Shown: in pieces, positions 35,649 through 38,403 of the stretch
Layout: every line of letters starts with the position of its first letter
How positions within the stretch are numbered: position 1 is the first letter of the stretch
Assembly: GCA_051870875.1 (NCBI GenBank)
Contig: JBJECG010000032.1
Location: 1 to 38,403, forward strand
Direction: 5' to 3'
DNA from: Aphodosoma sp051870875
GTDB taxonomy: Bacteria; Bacteroidota; Bacteroidia; Bacteroidales; Paludibacteraceae
Length of the DNA: 38,403 nt
The notes under the pieces: model-generated
What the model was told of the DNA's origin: nothing
The model's database searches: none
Seen by the model: the letters and a program-made list of their open reading frames with translations, nothing else
Position numbers and translations under genes: made by a program

Positions 35649-37022
35649 ATGGCAAAAGAGAAGATAGTGTATATGTGCAGTGAGTGTGGTGCCGACTATC
35701 CTAAGGCCTATGGCAAATGCCCGTCATGCGGAGCATGGAACTCGTTCGTGGAGCAGAAAATACGCCCCGAAACGCATGCCGGTCGCATTCCGCATGGCTT
35801 TGCCGACTCTGATGCCGTACAGCAACCGCAACGCATTGACAGTATCGGCCTTAAAACCGAACCTCGTATCGACACCGGTAATGGTGAATTGAATCGTGTG
35901 CTCGGAGGCGGCCTTGTACAAGGCAGTTTGGTGCTGATAGGCGGTGAACCTGGTATCGGTAAGTCGACGCTGGTGTTGCAGACGGCACTTAAAATGCAGG
36001 GCCGGACCATACTTTATGCCAGTGGTGAAGAGAGTGTCAACCAGCTGAAAATGCGCGCCGAACGCATCGGAAAGATGGAAAGCGACTGCTATATTGTGAG
36101 TGAAACGCACCTTGAAAACATCTTCGCCCATGTCCGCTCGCTCCGTCCGGATCTGCTGATAGTAGACTCGATACAGACTATTGTTACCGAAACAGCCGAA
36201 CAGAGTGCCGGCTCAATAACTCAAGTGCGCGAATGTTCGGCCGCCCTGCTCAAATTTGCCAAAGAGAGCGGAATCCCGGTATTGATGATTGGCCACATCA
36301 CAAAAGAAGGGAGCATAGCCGGTCCGAAAATACTCGAACACATAGTCGATACCGTTCTGCAATTCGAGGGTGACCGCCACTATATGTACCGTATACTGCG
36401 TGCCCACAAAAACCGTTTCGGGTCTACTGACGAACTGGCCATATACGAGATGCTTGGCTCTGGACTGCGAGAAGTGGCAAATCCCAGCGAACTGCTGCTC
36501 AGTCTGGGAGGTCAGGATCTGAGCGGCATTGCCATCGCTTCGATGATAGAAGGAGTACGCCCGTTTCTGATAGAGGTACAGGCTTTGGTAAGTACATCGG
36601 CATACGGTATGCCTCAACGGTCGGCCACCGGTTTTGATATCCGGCGGATGAATATGCTGCTTGCTGTCCTCGAAAAACGTGCCGGATTCAAACTTCCGCA
36701 AAAGGATGTCTTCCTCAATATAGCCGGAGGTCTGCGGGTGAATGACCCGGCCATAGATTTGGCTGTGATAGCATCTGTCTTGTCAAGCAACCTCGATATC
36801 ACCATTCCATCCGACATATGCATGACCGGTGAAGTGGGACTCAGCGGTGAGATCCGTCCCGTGACACGCATTGAACAACGTATCTCCGAAGCCGAAAAAC
36901 TTGGCCTGAAACGAATACTGATACCGGATTTCAACCGCCAGCAACTTTCCAAAAGTCACAGCAATATAAATATCATAGGCGTAAATCGGGTGGACGAAGC
37001 ATTCCGAAACCTGTTTGGCTGA
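35649..37022 (+). CDS. radA: DNA repair protein RadA
   Basis: RadA is a RecA-like branch-migration ATPase involved in recombination repair. The 457-residue protein has the zinc finger C10, C13, C24, C27 (CSECG and CPSCG), Walker A GGEPGIGKST at 98-107, the RadA-specific KNRFG at 254-258, and a C-terminal Lon-protease-like domain with LSGEIRPV. Length and order are canonical. It follows serS by 37 bp and stops 28 bp before the ThiF-like gene. Confidence 0.97.
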   Translation: MAKEKIVYMCSECGADYPKAYGKCPSCGAWNSFVEQKIRPETHAGRIPHGFADSDAVQQPQRIDSIGLKTEPRIDTGNGELNRVLGGGLVQGSLVLIGGEPGIGKSTLVLQTALKMQGRTILYASGEESVNQLKMRAERIGKMESDCYIVSETHLENIFAHVRSLRPDLLIVDSIQTIVTETAEQSAGSITQVRECSAALLKFAKESGIPVLMIGHITKEGSIAGPKILEHIVDTVLQFEGDRHYMYRILRAHKNRFGSTDELAIYEMLGSGLREVANPSELLLSLGGQDLSGIAIASMIEGVRPFLIEVQALVSTSAYGMPQRSATGFDIRRMNMLLAVLEKRAGFKLPQKDVFLNIAGGLRVNDPAIDLAVIASVLSSNLDITIPSDICMTGEVGLSGEIRPVTRIEQRISEAEKLGLKRILIPDFNRQQLSKSHSNINIIGVNRVDEAFRNLFG

Positions 37023-37050
37023 ATTCAACGACTGTAATGACAATATCTTG

Positions 37051-37764
37051 ATGACAGACGAAATTGACATAGCGCGTTATGCTCGGCAGACGGCACTGCC
37101 GGAGATAGGCATTGGTGGGCAGCGACGGCTCAACAATGCCCGTGTGCTGATAGTCGGAGTCGGAGGCCTTGGTTCGCCTGCAGCCCTCTATCTGGCAGCT
37201 GCCGGGGTGGGGCATTTGGGCCTGTGTGATGCCGATACTGTGTCAGTCAGCAACTTGCAGCGGCAGATACTCTACATTGAAGCCGAAGTCGGTCAGCCAA
37301 AAGCAGAATGTGCAAAACGCCGTCTGCAAGCCCTGAATCCCAATATTGACATAACAACATACCAAACTCGGTTGTCATCAGAAAACGCACGCGATATCAT
37401 CAGCCGGTACGACTATGTGGTAGATGGTTGCGACAACTTCGCAACACGCTATCTGATTGACGACATCTGCAAATCGCTGCATAAGATATACATCTACGGA
37501 GCCATAACAGACTTTACAGGGCAAGTGGCTGTATTCGACTATCATGCCGGCATATCATACGCCACACTCTGCCCGGACCGCGACTATTATGTCTCGCTTT
37601 GTCATTCTGTCCCGGCTCCTGTTGTCGGCACTACACCCGCTGTCGTAGGCTCAATACAGGCAAATCAGGTCATACAGCTGATCTGCGGTTTCGGTTCGCC
37701 GGCCATCGACACCCTCATCAACATAGACCTCCTTGCAATGTCAGTTGACAGGATAAAGCTGTGA
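37051..37764 (+). CDS. thiF: ThiF/MoeB-type adenylyltransferase without the usual zinc cysteines
   Basis: ThiF and MoeB are E1-like enzymes that adenylate the C-terminal glycine of a small sulfur carrier. The 237-residue protein begins MTDEIDIARYARQ with RYARQTALPEIG, and has GVGGLGS (36-42), SNLQRQ (68-72) and GCDNF (126-130). The active-site cysteine is probably C184 in VSLCHS. The CxxC pairs that bind zinc in most relatives are missing: the first region reads YATLCPD and the protein ends before the second. A TTG 36 bp upstream is inside radA and rejected. The downstream ThiE/TenI-like gene favours a role in thiamine thiazole synthesis, so I give thiF with caution. Confidence 0.8.
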   Translation: MTDEIDIARYARQTALPEIGIGGQRRLNNARVLIVGVGGLGSPAALYLAAAGVGHLGLCDADTVSVSNLQRQILYIEAEVGQPKAECAKRRLQALNPNIDITTYQTRLSSENARDIISRYDYVVDGCDNFATRYLIDDICKSLHKIYIYGAITDFTGQVAVFDYHAGISYATLCPDRDYYVSLCHSVPAPVVGTTPAVVGSIQANQVIQLICGFGSPAIDTLINIDLLAMSVDRIKL

Positions 37765-37794
37765 TACACTATAGAAAACCGACATTCCGAAACA

Positions 37795-38391
37795 ATGAAA
37801 ATTATAATCGTCTCATTGCCTGATTTCTTCGATGGTGAGGCCGAAACAATAAACCGGATGTTCAGGCTTGGTTTGGAACATCTGCATTTGAGGAAACCTG
37901 CCGGTACGGAAGATGAATTGTTGGACTTGCTGCAAAAGATAGACAAGAAATATTACACCCGCATTGTGCTGCATGACCACCACCGGCTGGCTGTGCGGCT
38001 CTCCCTCGGTGGCATTCACCTCAACAGCCGCAATCCGAGTCCGCTTCCGGGCTACAGAGGTTCGGTAAGCTGCTCGTGTCACTCTGTCGTGGAGTTGCGC
38101 AGCAATCCGTACAACTGCAGCTACCGTACTCTAAGCCCGATTTTTGACAGTATAAGCAAACCTGGATACAATGCCCGATTCTCCGATACTGAGCTGAGAC
38201 TGGCCGCCTGCAACGGTATAATCAACGGACATGTCTGTGCACTTGGAGGGGTGACCATTGACAAGATACCACTGCTGCAGGAATACCGTTTCGGAGGTGC
38301 AGCTTTGCTCGGCGAACCTTGGAATATGGCATCGGATCATGATTTCGAACAATACATGTCCATCCTGTTACAATACGAGAAAAAACTATAA
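37795..38391 (+). CDS. Thiamine phosphate synthase-like protein (ThiE/TenI superfamily)
   Basis: This 198-residue protein resembles short ThiE/TenI proteins of Bacteroidota. Features are LHLRKPAG near residue 30, HDHHRLAV, GGIHLN, CSCHSVVEL, SPIFDSISKPGY and a C-terminal CALGGV with GAALLG. ThiE joins the thiazole and pyrimidine parts of thiamine; TenI catalyses thiazole tautomerisation. The phosphate and pyrophosphate sites differ enough from textbook ThiE that I cannot choose. It follows the ThiF-like gene by 30 bp and ends 12 bp before the window edge; further thi genes may lie outside. Confidence 0.78.
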   Translation: MKIIIVSLPDFFDGEAETINRMFRLGLEHLHLRKPAGTEDELLDLLQKIDKKYYTRIVLHDHHRLAVRLSLGGIHLNSRNPSPLPGYRGSVSCSCHSVVELRSNPYNCSYRTLSPIFDSISKPGYNARFSDTELRLAACNGIINGHVCALGGVTIDKIPLLQEYRFGGAALLGEPWNMASDHDFEQYMSILLQYEKKL

Positions 38392-38403
38392 AAACCAATC
38401 AGT

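Overview
The window reads as chromosomal core genome of a Bacteroidota bacterium, most likely order Bacteroidales. The evidence is the protein repertoire (TIGR02757-family protein, SRHHWG-type M15 peptidase, 315-residue PurC, pdxJ-exbB-exbD-tonB order), the near absence of purine-rich Shine-Dalgarno sites, and several promoters of the Bacteroidota type (-7 TAnnTTTG, -33 TTTG-like). The family cannot be fixed from this sequence; a Muribaculaceae-like lineage is a guess. I see no tRNA, rRNA, insertion sequence, prophage or CRISPR array.

Left part (1-9789): a 5'-truncated creD, then ruvB and mtaB on the plus strand. They converge on a minus-strand pair, a secreted alpha/beta hydrolase and a TIGR02757-family protein. 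Next come six minus-strand genes read right to left: pdxJ, exbB, exbD, a TonB-like gene, a DJ-1/PfpI gene and comF. The pdxJ start faces nadK across a divergent promoter region.

Middle part (10014-26591): nadK and fmt, then one long plus-strand purine block: purE, purL, purC (short form), purC (long form), purF, purM, purN, purH, purD and two tandem folD genes. Together they cover almost all of IMP synthesis from PRPP; purB and purK are not here. The FolD proteins recycle the folate one-carbon units used by PurN and PurH. Fmt, which uses the same formyl donor, lies just upstream and carries an extra C-terminal acetyltransferase domain. Between fmt and purE lies a 385-bp gap with a strong promoter, a structured leader and a terminator-like hairpin.

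Right part (26695-38391): bcp, recA with its own promoter, priA, a minus-strand AraC-family regulator divergent from a secreted VanY-type peptidase, then trmD, a TtcA-like gene, serS, radA, a ThiF/MoeB-like gene and a ThiE/TenI-like gene.

The items most worth following up are the purE leader as a candidate attenuator or riboswitch, the Fmt-GNAT fusion, the two FolD paralogues that differ at the cofactor site, the paired PurC types, the palindrome carrying two outward-facing -7 boxes between araC and vanY, and the 61-nt hairpin between recA and priA. Most of the window is ordinary housekeeping sequence.
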